Shown in pieces: positions 1 to 7,579 of a stretch of DNA of 64,000 nt. Location: assembly GCF_003236295.1 (NCBI RefSeq), contig NZ_POTW01000025.1, forward strand, positions 1 to 64,000, given 5' to 3'. Position 1 is the first letter of the stretch, and each line of letters starts with the position of its first letter. Both the position numbers and the translations under genes were made by a program. The DNA is from Jiangella anatolica (lineage in GTDB: Bacteria > Actinomycetota > Actinomycetes > Jiangellales > Jiangellaceae). The notes under the pieces were generated by a model. It was given only the letters and a program-made list of their open reading frames with translations. It had not been told where the DNA came from and did not search any database.

Positions 1-1563
1 GGGTGGGCGGGCCGGCTGACGGTGGCGGCCGGCGTGCTGAGCGTCGCGCTGGTGCTGGTGGCGCCGGCGAACGCGGAGCCGCCGCTGGCCGAGCTGACGA
101 ACCCGCTGGCGCCGTCGGGTGGGTGGACGGACGTGATCGAAGTGGCGCGGGCCGCGGCCGTCGTGGTGACCGGCGCCGGGCTCCTGGCCGCCGCGGCGTC
201 GCTGCTGGTGCGGTTCCGGCGGGCCACGGGGGCGGCGCGGCGGCAGCTGCTCTGGCTGGCGCCCGCGGCGGTGCTGATCCCGGCGCTCGTGGTGGCGTCG
301 TTCGTCGCGGCGTACCTGGACTCGGTGACGGTGCTCGGCGTCGTCGCCGGGCTGTTCGTCGTGCTGCTGCCGATCGCGACGGCGCTGGCGATCACGCAGT
401 ACCACCTGTACGACGTCGACCGGATCCTCGGCCGGGCGCTGACGTACGCGCTGCTCACCGCGGTCCTGGCGATCGTGTACGTGGTCGTGGTGGTCGCCGT
501 CGGGGCCGCGGTCGGCGAGTCGCAGCTGTCCGCCGTCATCGCGACGCTGGCCGCGGTGAGCGTCGCCGGGCCGGCCCGCCGGCGGCTGCAGGACGCCGTC
601 GACCGCCGCTTCAACCGGCGCCGGTTCGACGCGGTGCGGCTGGTCCGCGACCACGTCCGCGCGCCCGCGCCGGGCGTGAGCGTCGAGCACGTGCTGCGCA
701 GGGCCCTCGGCGACCCGGACCTGCGGGTCGCCTACTGGGTCGAGGACCGCCGCGAGTGGGTCACCGGCGACGGCCGGCCCGCGGCGCCAGGTGGTGACGA
801 CCTCGTGCTGGCCGGCCCGGACCGGCCGATCGCCGCCGTCTTCGCCGCGCCGTCCGTGCCGCGGGAGCTGCTGCGCGCCGTCGTCACGGAGGCCCGGCCC
901 GAGCTGGACAACGCCGGGCTGCGGGCGGCCGTCGCGCTGCAGCTGGTGGAGGTGCGCGAGTCGCGGGCCCGGATCGTCTCCGCCGCCGACGCGTCCCGCC
1001 GCGAGATCGAGCGGAACCTGCACGACGGCGCGCAGCAGCGGCTGGTCGCGCTCGCGGTGAAGCTGGGGCTGGCGCGCCGGCTCGCGACCGGCGACTCCGC
1101 GGCCGTGCTGGAGGAGCTGCGCACCGACGTGCAGGAGACGCTGGTCGAGCTGCGCGAGCTGGCGCACGGCATCTATCCGCCGCTGCTGCGTGAGCACGGC
1201 CTCGGCGAGGCGTTGCGCACTGCCGCCCGGCACGCCGTCCGCCCCACCACCGTCGACGTCACGACGTCGCGCCGGTTCGCGCCGGGTGCGGAGGCCGCCG
1301 TCTACTTCTGCTGCCTGGAGGCCATGCAGAACGCCGGCAAGCACGCGGGAGCGGACGCGTCGGTCACGGTGCACGTCGGCGAGAACGGCGGCGGGCTGGA
1401 GTTCGAGGTGTGCGACGACGGCGCCGGCTTCGACCTCGTCACGGTCGGCGAGAGCCAGGGATTCGTGAACATGCGCGACCGCCTCGGCGCGCTCGGCGGC
1501 CGGCTCACCGTCGACAGCGGGCCGGGCCGCGGCACCGTCGTGCGCGGGAGCCTGCCCGGATGA
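1..1563 (+). CDS. Sensor histidine kinase, NarL/LiaS type (5' end cut by window)
   Basis: Membrane histidine kinase that would phosphorylate the response regulator beginning at 1560. The frame is open from base 1, so the true start lies upstream; the first possible start inside the window is GTG at 22. Numbering from there, residues 1-190 hold several hydrophobic segments. A HisKA_3 dimerisation helix follows, with the phospho-accepting His at about residue 334 (ERNLHDGAQQRL), and then an HATPase_c domain with CDDGAGF and a glycine-rich GLGL-like segment near the C-terminus. This is the usual layout of actinobacterial kinases that pair with LuxR-type regulators. The stop overlaps the next start as ATGA, so the two are translationally coupled. 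No recognisable sensory domain is seen and the signal is unknown. Confidence 0.93.
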   Translation, partial: GWAGRLTVAAGVLSVALVLVAPANAEPPLAELTNPLAPSGGWTDVIEVARAAAVVVTGAGLLAAAASLLVRFRRATGAARRQLLWLAPAAVLIPALVVASFVAAYLDSVTVLGVVAGLFVVLLPIATALAITQYHLYDVDRILGRALTYALLTAVLAIVYVVVVVAVGAAVGESQLSAVIATLAAVSVAGPARRRLQDAVDRRFNRRRFDAVRLVRDHVRAPAPGVSVEHVLRRALGDPDLRVAYWVEDRREWVTGDGRPAAPGGDDLVLAGPDRPIAAVFAAPSVPRELLRAVVTEARPELDNAGLRAAVALQLVEVRESRARIVSAADASRREIERNLHDGAQQRLVALAVKLGLARRLATGDSAAVLEELRTDVQETLVELRELAHGIYPPLLREHGLGEALRTAARHAVRPTTVDVTTSRRFAPGAEAAVYFCCLEAMQNAGKHAGADASVTVHVGENGGGLEFEVCDDGAGFDLVTVGESQGFVNMRDRLGALGGRLTVDSGPGRGTVVRGSLPG

Positions 1564-2276
1564 CCGCCTCCCCGCTGGCGACACCCGGTACGCTCCCACC
1601 CGTGACCACAGGCGGGCGGGTCCGGGTCGTCGTCGCCGACGACGCCCTGCTGGTGCGCGAGGGCGTCCAGCGCGTCCTCGGCCTGTTCCCCGACCTCGAG
1701 GTGGTCGGCGTGGCCGGCGACCTTGACGGCCTGCTGGCCGCGGTCGACGAGCACCGGCCCGACGTCGTCGTCACCGACATCCGGATGCCGCCCACCTCCA
1801 GCGACGAAGGCATCCGCGCGGCCACCCAGCTGCGGCGGACCGCGCCGGAGACCGGTGTCGTCGTGCTGTCGCAGTACGCGGCGCCCGCGTACGCGCTGGA
1901 ACTGCTCTCCGGCGGCTCGCAGCGGCGCGCCTACCTGCTGAAGGAACGCGTCAGCGAGCCCGACCAGCTGGCCGCGGCGGTCCGCGAGGTGGCCCGCGGC
2001 GGCAGCGTCGTCGACCCGCGCGTCGTCGAGGTGCTGGTCGCCGGCGCCCGCCCGGCCGGCGACCCGCTGGCCGGGCTGACCCGCCGCGAGCTCGAGGTGC
2101 TGGAGCAGATCGCGCAGGGCAAGAGCAACGCCGGCGTCGCCGCCACGCTGGTGCTCACCGAGCGGGCCGTCGAGAAGCACATCAACGCGCTGTTCGCCAA
2201 GCTCGGCCTCACCGCCGAGCCCGAGGTGCACCGCCGCGTCAGCGCCGTCCTGCTGTACTTGGCCTCGCTGCGGTGA
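1560..2276 (+). CDS. NarL/FixJ-family response regulator with LuxR output domain
   Basis: DNA-binding response regulator of 238 residues. The receiver comes first: acidic pair VADD at its start and phospho-acceptor Asp at about residue 73 in VVTDIRMPP. A C-terminal LuxR helix-turn-helix follows (LTRRELEVLEQIAQGKSN and TERAVEKHINALFAKL). The chosen ATG overlaps the kinase stop and has GGGAG about 9 nt upstream. A GTG at 1602 would shorten the protein by 14 residues and still keep the whole receiver. It is the cognate partner of the upstream kinase by overlap; its target genes are not known. Confidence 0.92.
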   Translation: MTASPLATPGTLPPVTTGGRVRVVVADDALLVREGVQRVLGLFPDLEVVGVAGDLDGLLAAVDEHRPDVVVTDIRMPPTSSDEGIRAATQLRRTAPETGVVVLSQYAAPAYALELLSGGSQRRAYLLKERVSEPDQLAAAVREVARGGSVVDPRVVEVLVAGARPAGDPLAGLTRRELEVLEQIAQGKSNAGVAATLVLTERAVEKHINALFAKLGLTAEPEVHRRVSAVLLYLASLR

Positions 2277-2351
2277 CGGTGGTGCTGGCACCCCCGCGGC
2301 ACGGGTGTTGACCGGATGGCAATGCGGCGCGGCGGGGACGATGCTGGTGTC

Positions 2352-2771
2352 ATGGCCGGTAGTGCGCAATCCCCCCAGGCCGAGGCCCCGCCAGCGGTCG
2401 TCGACGTGCTCGTGGTCGACGACCAGGAGACGTATCTGTCCGTGGCCCGGTTCGTCGTCGGCTCGACACCGGGTTTCCGGGTGGCCGGCGAGGCGACCAG
2501 CGGCGAGGACGCGGTGCGGCTCGCGGCGTCGCTGCGGCCCGGGCTGGTGCTGATGGACATCAACCTGCCCGGCATCTCCGGCATCGAGGCCACCCGCCGG
2601 GTGGTCGCCGCGCACCCGGACGCCGTCGTGCTGCTGATGTCGACCTATCCGGCGTCGGACCTGCCGCAGGACGCCCGGACCAGCGGCGCGCGCGCCTACG
2701 TCCACAAGGAGGACCTCGCGCCGGACGTGCTGGTCGCCGTCATGGCGGGTGAGCTGCCGGCCGGCTTCTGA
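2352..2771 (+). CDS. Stand-alone response-regulator receiver protein
   Basis: A single receiver domain of about 139 residues. It has the acidic pocket VVDDQE, phospho-acceptor Asp at about residue 69 (LVLMDINLPG), a conserved Thr/Ser region (LLMSTYP) and the switch Lys in YVHKEDL. No output domain follows: the protein stops right after the receiver. It lies 75 bp after a complete kinase/regulator pair and may act as a second phosphate acceptor or through protein contacts. ATG 2352 is preferred because the reading frame upstream (from 2316) is low-complexity and not receiver-like. It could also be a regulator that has lost its output domain. Confidence 0.8.
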   Translation: MAGSAQSPQAEAPPAVVDVLVVDDQETYLSVARFVVGSTPGFRVAGEATSGEDAVRLAASLRPGLVLMDINLPGISGIEATRRVVAAHPDAVVLLMSTYPASDLPQDARTSGARAYVHKEDLAPDVLVAVMAGELPAGF

Positions 2772-2823
2772 CCGGGCCGGAAAACCCCTCGACCGGTGGC
2801 GCCCGTTCGTGCACGCTGGGGCG

Positions 2824-4500
2824 ATGGGCCACGTCGACCTCAACGCCGTCTCCTTCACCCTGCCCGACGGGCGGGTGCTGCTGGACGACGTCTCGTTCCG
2901 GGTCGGCGACGGCGCCAAGGTCGCGCTGGTCGGTGCGAACGGGTCGGGCAAGACGACGCTGCTGCGCATCGTCGCCGGCGACATCGCCGCGCACGGCGGC
3001 GCCGTCACCCGCAGCGGCGGGCTCGGCGTCATGCGCCAGTTCGTCGCCCGCGACGCGCAGGACGTGCGCGACCTGCTGCTGTCGGTGGCGCCGCCGCGGG
3101 TGCGGGCCGCCGCTGCCGCCGTCGACGCCGCCGAGCTGGCCATGATGGACCGCGACGACGAGCCGACCCAGATGCGGTACGCCACGGCGCTGGCCGAGTG
3201 GGCCGACGCCGGCGGGTACGAGACCGAGGTGCTGTGGGACGTGTGCACCACGGCCGCGCTGGGCATCCCGTTCGAGCGGTGCCGCTGGCGCGAGGTGTCC
3301 ACGCTGTCCGGCGGCGAGCAGAAGCGGCTGGTGCTCGAGGCGCTGCTGCGCGGGCCCGACGAGGTGCTGCTGCTGGACGAGCCGGACAACTTCCTCGACG
3401 TGCCGGCCAAGCGGTGGCTGGAGGAACGGCTGGTCGAGTCGGCGAAGACGGTGCTCTACGTCAGCCACGACCGTGAGCTGCTGCACCGCACCGCCACCCG
3501 CGTGGTCACCGTCGAGCTGGGCGCGGCCGGCAACACCACCTGGGTGCATCCGGGCGGGTTCGGCAGCTACCACGAGGCCCGGCGCGAGCGGTTCGCCAAG
3601 CTGGAGGAGCTGCGCCGGCGCTGGGACGAGGAGCACGCGAAGCTCAAGGCGCTGGTGCTGATGTACAAGCAGAAGGCCGCCTACAACGACGGCCTGGCGT
3701 CGCGGTACCAGGCGGCGCAGACCCGGCTGCAGAAGTTCGAGGAGGCCGGCCCGCCGCAGGCCATCCCGCGCGAGCAGAACGTCCGCATGCGGCTGCGCGG
3801 CGGGCGCACCGGCAAGCGCGCCGTCGTCTGCGAGTCGCTGGAGCTGACCGGGCTGATGAGGCCGTTCGACCTCGAGGTCTGGTACGGCGAGCGGGTCGCC
3901 GTGCTCGGCTCCAACGGCTCGGGCAAGTCGCACTTCCTGCGGCTGCTGGCGGCCGGTGGGTCCGACCCGGAGCCCGAGCACGAGCCGGTCGACGACGTGC
4001 CGATCGCTCCCGTGGCGCACACCGGCCTGGCCCGGCTGGGCGCGCGGGTGCGGCCGGGCTGGTTCGCCCAGACGCACGACCATCCGGAGCTGGTCGGCCG
4101 CACGCTGCTGGAGATCCTGCACCGCGGTGACGGCCACCGGGCCGGGATGCCGCGCGAGGAGGCCAGCCGGGCGCTGGACCGGTACGAGTTGGCGCACGCC
4201 GGTGAGCAGGCGTTCGAGTCGCTGTCCGGCGGGCAGCAGGCGCGGCTGCAGATCCTGTTGCTGGAGCTGTCCGGCGCGACGTTGCTGCTGCTGGACGAGC
4301 CGACCGACAACCTCGACCTGGTGTCGGCCGAGGCGCTGCAGGACGGGCTGGCCGCGTTCGACGGCACCGTGCTCGCGGTCACCCACGACCGCTGGTTCGC
4401 CCGCGACTTCGACCGGTTCCTGGTGTTCGGCGCCAACGGCAGCGTCTACGAGGCGCCCGAGCCGGTCTGGGACGAGGGCCGCGTCACCCGGGTGCGCTGA
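2824..4500 (+). CDS. ABC-F family ATPase (translation/antibiotic-protection type)
   Basis: Soluble protein of 558 residues with two ATP-binding cassettes and no membrane segments. The first cassette has Walker A GANGSGKTT, signature LSGGEQKR and Walker B LLLDEPDNFLD. The second has GSNGSGKS, LSGGQQARLQ and LLLLDEPTDNLD. A charged helical linker rich in Arg, Glu and Lys sits between them (around residues 255-330), the feature that inserts into the ribosomal E site in ABC-F proteins. These proteins ease ribosome stalling and some protect against antibiotics; which applies here cannot be told. Its stop overlaps the following GNAT start (TGATG), so they form a two-gene unit. Confidence 0.92.
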   Translation: MGHVDLNAVSFTLPDGRVLLDDVSFRVGDGAKVALVGANGSGKTTLLRIVAGDIAAHGGAVTRSGGLGVMRQFVARDAQDVRDLLLSVAPPRVRAAAAAVDAAELAMMDRDDEPTQMRYATALAEWADAGGYETEVLWDVCTTAALGIPFERCRWREVSTLSGGEQKRLVLEALLRGPDEVLLLDEPDNFLDVPAKRWLEERLVESAKTVLYVSHDRELLHRTATRVVTVELGAAGNTTWVHPGGFGSYHEARRERFAKLEELRRRWDEEHAKLKALVLMYKQKAAYNDGLASRYQAAQTRLQKFEEAGPPQAIPREQNVRMRLRGGRTGKRAVVCESLELTGLMRPFDLEVWYGERVAVLGSNGSGKSHFLRLLAAGGSDPEPEHEPVDDVPIAPVAHTGLARLGARVRPGWFAQTHDHPELVGRTLLEILHRGDGHRAGMPREEASRALDRYELAHAGEQAFESLSGGQQARLQILLLELSGATLLLLDEPTDNLDLVSAEALQDGLAAFDGTVLAVTHDRWFARDFDRFLVFGANGSVYEAPEPVWDEGRVTRVR

Positions 4501-5351
4501 TGGCGTCGGTCTCGATCGGCGCCGACGCCGAGGAGTTCTGGCGGCTGGCGGGTGCGTGGCTGGTCGCCGAGCCGGTGCTGCACTCGGTGCTGCTCACGAC
4601 CGTCGAGCGGGAACGGCGCGGCGGGTCGGGCGGCGTCTTCGCCCTGCTCACCGAGGACGGAGGCGCCGGCCCGGCCGGCGTCGCGGTGTGGACGCCGCCG
4701 TTCCGCGCCTACGTCTCGGCGGCGCCGGCGGACGCGGAGCTGCTCGCGCTGGCGCTGCTGGACTCGTCGCCGGAGATCACCGGCGTCACCGGCGGCAGCG
4801 ACGAGGCGGCGGCGTTCGCCCGGGCGTGGACCGGCCGCACCGGCGGGACGGCGACGGTGGCGATGAACCAGCGGCTGTTCGAGCTCTCCGCCGTCGTGCC
4901 GCCGCCCCGGCCGGCGCCCGGCGTTGCTCGGCTGGCGGGTCCGGGCGACCGGGAGCTCCTGGTGGCATGGACGGTGGCGTTCGAGCAGGAGTCCAACGCC
5001 GCGCCCGGCGCCAGCGTCGCCGAGCGCGTCGTCGACCTGATGCTGGCCGACGGGCGCGCCTGGCTCTGGGACGACGACGGCCCGGCCTGTTTCGTCGGCG
5101 TCTCACCCACCGTCGCCGCCGTCGCACGGGTGGCGCCGGTCTACACGCCGCCGCAGCGGCGCCGCCGCGGCTACGCGTCGGCGCTGGTGGCGGCGGTCAG
5201 TCAGGCGGTGCTCGACGCGGGGGCGCGGCGCTGCGCCCTCTACACCGACCTGGCCAACCCCACCGCGAACCACGTCTACACCGCCCTCGGCTACCGCCCC
5301 GTCGCCGACGTGACGGCGTACGAGTTCGGCCCCGCTCAGGGAGTCGGGTAA
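4500..5351 (+). CDS. GNAT-family N-acetyltransferase
   Basis: Predicted acetyltransferase of 283 residues. The C-terminal part (about 150-283) carries the GNAT fold: strand VARVAPVYTPP, then the acetyl-CoA loop QRRRRGYASALVAAV, and the closing ANPTANHVYTALGYRPV motif. The N-terminal half looks like a degenerate or substrate-binding GNAT half. The start overlaps the ABC-F stop by one base. The 3' end runs 16 bp into the convergent toxin gene. The substrate is unknown; a link to antibiotic modification is only suggested by the ABC-F neighbour. Confidence 0.85.
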   Translation: MASVSIGADAEEFWRLAGAWLVAEPVLHSVLLTTVERERRGGSGGVFALLTEDGGAGPAGVAVWTPPFRAYVSAAPADAELLALALLDSSPEITGVTGGSDEAAAFARAWTGRTGGTATVAMNQRLFELSAVVPPPRPAPGVARLAGPGDRELLVAWTVAFEQESNAAPGASVAERVVDLMLADGRAWLWDDDGPACFVGVSPTVAAVARVAPVYTPPQRRRRGYASALVAAVSQAVLDAGARRCALYTDLANPTANHVYTALGYRPVADVTAYEFGPAQGVG

Positions 5352-5734
5352 AGCTCGATCTCCGCCTGGTGGGCGCCCATCAGCTTCGCGTCGCCGGTGA
5401 GCAGCGGGCAGGCGAGCAGTTCGGCGAGCGCGATGTAGGCGGCGTCATAGGCCGTGTAGTTGTGGCGGAGCTCCCACATGCGACCGGTCAGAACCGCTCC
5501 GGGGAAGCGCTCGATGCGCAGCTCGGCGAAGTCGGCCCTGATGCCGTCGGCCTGAGCCAACGTCAACTTGCCGCCCAGGGTCAGCCCGCGCAGCGCGTTG
5601 CCGATCTCGAAGTCGATGAGGTGCGGCGCATGCAGGATCCGTGGTGCGGACAGCCGCTTGCGTAGCACGTCGTCGTGCTGCGCCTCGCTCAGTGCGTAGA
5701 GGATCAGCGAAGTGTCGACGACGAGTGCACTCAC
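5336..5734 (-). CDS. vapC: PIN-domain toxin (VapC/FitB-like)
   Basis: Predicted ribonuclease toxin of 132 residues. The PIN-domain acidic residues are visible: Asp7 in ALVVDTSLILYAL, Glu in DFEIGNAL, and the C-terminal Asp pair in YTAYDAAYIALAE and LLTGDAKL. It starts with GTG immediately after the antitoxin stop codon with no gap, so it is translated as one unit with 5735-5968. VapC/FitB toxins cleave tRNA or other RNA and are held inactive by the partner. All key acidic residues are present, so it looks functional. Its 3' end overlaps the convergent GNAT gene by 16 bp. Confidence 0.9.
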   Translation of the reverse strand: MSALVVDTSLILYALSEAQHDDVLRKRLSAPRILHAPHLIDFEIGNALRGLTLGGKLTLAQADGIRADFAELRIERFPGAVLTGRMWELRHNYTAYDAAYIALAELLACPLLTGDAKLMGAHQAEIELYPTP

Positions 5735-5968
5735 TCATTCACCTCGCCCGGCGCGGGTCGCCGCGACGATGTCGGCCATCGTCAGACCCGCCGCCGGTCG
5801 CTGGGCCGCCCGGGCGAGGACCTCGGCGACCGTGGGCTGCGCCGCCGCCTCGATGACCATCCGGCGCAGATACGCCGCCAGGCTCATGCCTTCGGCAGCG
5901 GCGCGCACGCGCATGACGTCGAGCGCGTCGACCGGGACGTCCCGGATCTGAATGGGCTTGGTCTCCAT
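5735..5968 (-). CDS. vapB: FitA/VapB-like ribbon-helix-helix antitoxin
   Basis: Small antitoxin of 77 residues. The N-terminal half reads as a ribbon-helix-helix DNA-binding fold typical of FitA (strand KPIQIRDVP, helices VDALDVMRVRAAAEGMS and LAAYLRRMVIEAA). The C-terminal tail is the likely toxin-binding segment. ATG 5968 is chosen because the conserved strand starts right after it; an in-frame ATG 24 bp upstream would add eight residues. The start codon lies inside the left arm of a perfect inverted repeat (5961-6002), as expected if it represses its own operon. Confidence 0.87.
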   Translation of the reverse strand: METKPIQIRDVPVDALDVMRVRAAAEGMSLAAYLRRMVIEAAAQPTVAEVLARAAQRPAAGLTMADIVAATRAGRGE

Positions 5969-6002
5969 GCATGCGATGCTATCAATCTGCATGCATGGAG
6001 AC
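5961..6002. promoter_or_regulatory. Perfect 14-bp inverted repeat, likely antitoxin operator
   Basis: GTCTCCATGCATGC at 5961-5974 is repeated exactly inverted (GCATGCATGGAGAC) at 5989-6002, with a 14-bp spacer. The left arm covers the antitoxin start codon. FitAB-type complexes bind spaced palindromes over their own promoter, so autoregulation is the likely role. That role is inferred from position and symmetry. Confidence 0.75.
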
Positions 6003-6018
6003 CACCGTGAGTGGAGGA

Positions 6019-7128
6019 TCAGGCCGCCGGCTCGACGTTGAAGAGGTCGTCGTAGGCCTCCATGAGCATCGAGCGGCCCTTGACCTGCGCGATCACGTCC
6101 GGTCCGGCCAGGCCCTCGATGCCGGGGAGCTGGCCGGCGCCGCCCTCGGGGCCGAGCGGGATGGCGACCATCGGCGGCAGCTTCTCGTAGCCGGTCACCT
6201 CGCCCGCGCCGGTGATCCGCGCGACCAGGTTCGCCGCGACCAGCTGGGCCTGCAGCCGGGCGGTCGCCGCCATGTTGCGGTCGGCGTCGCCGATGTCGCC
6301 GATCGCGTACACGTTCTCGTGCCCGACGACCCGCAACTGGTCGTCGACGCGGAGGTAGCCCTGGTCGTCACGGGCGTTTGCGAGGGAGCCGGTCACGAAC
6401 CCGGTCGCCGGGGTGACGCCGAAGGCGCGGAACCAGATGTCCGCGCTCAGCTCGTCACCGGCCTCGGTCGTGACGGTGACCGGCGCGGCCGTGGCGGCCG
6501 GCGTGTCCGGCAGCGCCCGCAGCGGGCTGCCGAGCACCAGCCGCACGCCGAACCCGTCGAGCTGACGGCGCAGCTCGGTGCGCAGCTCCTGGTCGTACGG
6601 GCCGGGCAGGATGTCGTCGGCCAGGTCGACCAGCGTGACGTCCTTGTCCGGATAGGCGGTCTTGATCTCGCCGGCCAGCTCCAGCCCGGCTGCGCCGGCG
6701 CCGATCACCAGAGCACTGGCCGACGCGTGCAGCGCGTGGTGCGCCGCCAGGAACCGGCTGCGGGCGACGTCGACGTCGGTCTCGTCGGTCTTGGCGGGGA
6801 ACGGGTACGACGAGCCGGTCGCGAGGATGACGTAGTCGGCGGCCAGCCGCTCGCCGGAGGCCAGCGTGACACCGGTGCCGTCTGCGTCGACGGCGCGGTC
6901 GCGGACGAACCGGCCGTGGGCGAGCAGCCGGTCGTACGGCAGGAAGATCCGGTCCAGCCACTCCGGCTGGACCAGCGCGCGCCAGGACGCGAGGTTGTGC
7001 AGGAACGTGTCGGACGGGTCGACCAGGGTCACGTCGGCCACCTCGTCGAGCGCCTTCGCCGCGTGGATGCCGGCGAAGCCGCCGCCGACCACCACGACGG
7101 AGGGGCGCGAGCCGTTGGTCTCGGTCAC
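6019..7128 (-). CDS. FAD-dependent NAD(P)H dehydrogenase/oxidoreductase (NDH-2 or FSP1-like)
   Basis: Flavoprotein of 369 residues with an N-terminal FAD-binding Rossmann motif VVVVGGGFAGIHAA (residues 10-23), an internal NAD(P)H-binding motif LVIGAGAAGLELAGE near 160, and the FAD-contacting ATG and VYAIGDIGD motifs. The length and short C-terminus without an amphipathic membrane helix resemble AIFM2/FSP1-type quinone reductases and short NDH-2 enzymes. It is divergent from an HxlR regulator with 88 bp between them, which contains three phased direct repeats. A redox-responsive pair is therefore likely. The electron acceptor is not known. Confidence 0.88.
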   Translation of the reverse strand: MTETNGSRPSVVVVGGGFAGIHAAKALDEVADVTLVDPSDTFLHNLASWRALVQPEWLDRIFLPYDRLLAHGRFVRDRAVDADGTGVTLASGERLAADYVILATGSSYPFPAKTDETDVDVARSRFLAAHHALHASASALVIGAGAAGLELAGEIKTAYPDKDVTLVDLADDILPGPYDQELRTELRRQLDGFGVRLVLGSPLRALPDTPAATAAPVTVTTEAGDELSADIWFRAFGVTPATGFVTGSLANARDDQGYLRVDDQLRVVGHENVYAIGDIGDADRNMAATARLQAQLVAANLVARITGAGEVTGYEKLPPMVAIPLGPEGGAGQLPGIEGLAGPDVIAQVKGRSMLMEAYDDLFNVEPAA

Positions 7129-7146
7129 TGGATACTCCTTGGAGAG

Positions 7147-7192
7147 TCGAAGCTACGAGCTGTCTCGAAGCTACTTCGAAAATCGAAGCAAC
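7147..7192. promoter_or_regulatory. Three 10-bp direct repeats at 18-bp period (likely HxlR operator)
   Basis: TCGAAGCTAC at 7147-7156 and 7165-7174 and TCGAAGCAAC at 7183-7192 recur with an exact 18-bp period between the divergent oxidoreductase and HxlR genes. The last copy is also half of the inverted repeat CTTCGA-aaa-TCGAAG (7174-7188). This is the expected place for the HxlR protein to bind and control both directions. Confidence 0.65.
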
Positions 7193-7216
7193 GCGGTTCG
7201 CGTTAGTATTCCAGGC

Positions 7217-7579
7217 ATGACCGCGAGCGTCCGCGCCCAGGCCGACGCCGAGGCCTGCGTGCGCACCGACGAGGCGCTCACCCGGGCCTTCGGCATCCTC
7301 GGCAAGCGCTGGAACGCGCTGGTCCTGGGCGGTCTGCGGACCGGCCCGGCTGGGTTCCGCGAGCTGTCGCGCGCCATCGGCGGCGTCAGCGACTCCGTCC
7401 TCGCCGACCGGCTGGCCGAGCTGACCAAGAATCACCTGGTGCACCGCCAGGTCGACGAGGGCCCGCCGGTCGCCGTCTCCTACGAGCTGACCGACCGCGG
7501 CCGCGCGCTGATGCCGGCGCTGGACCAGATCTCCGCCTGGGCCGTCGAGCACCTGCCGCCGGAGCCGTCAGCTCCCTGA
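7217..7579 (+). CDS. HxlR-family winged-helix transcriptional regulator
   Basis: Small regulator of 120 residues. It has a conserved Cys near the N-terminus (residue 14, AEACVRTD), followed by the HxlR signature GILGKRWNALVLGGLRTGP, the recognition-helix region FRELSRAIGGVSDSVLADRL and the wing VSYELTDRGRAL. Members often sense electrophiles or redox state through that Cys. It is divergent from the flavoprotein 6019-7128, its most likely target. The 3' end overlaps the convergent citrate synthase by 12 bp. Confidence 0.9.
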   Translation: MTASVRAQADAEACVRTDEALTRAFGILGKRWNALVLGGLRTGPAGFRELSRAIGGVSDSVLADRLAELTKNHLVHRQVDEGPPVAVSYELTDRGRALMPALDQISAWAVEHLPPEPSAP

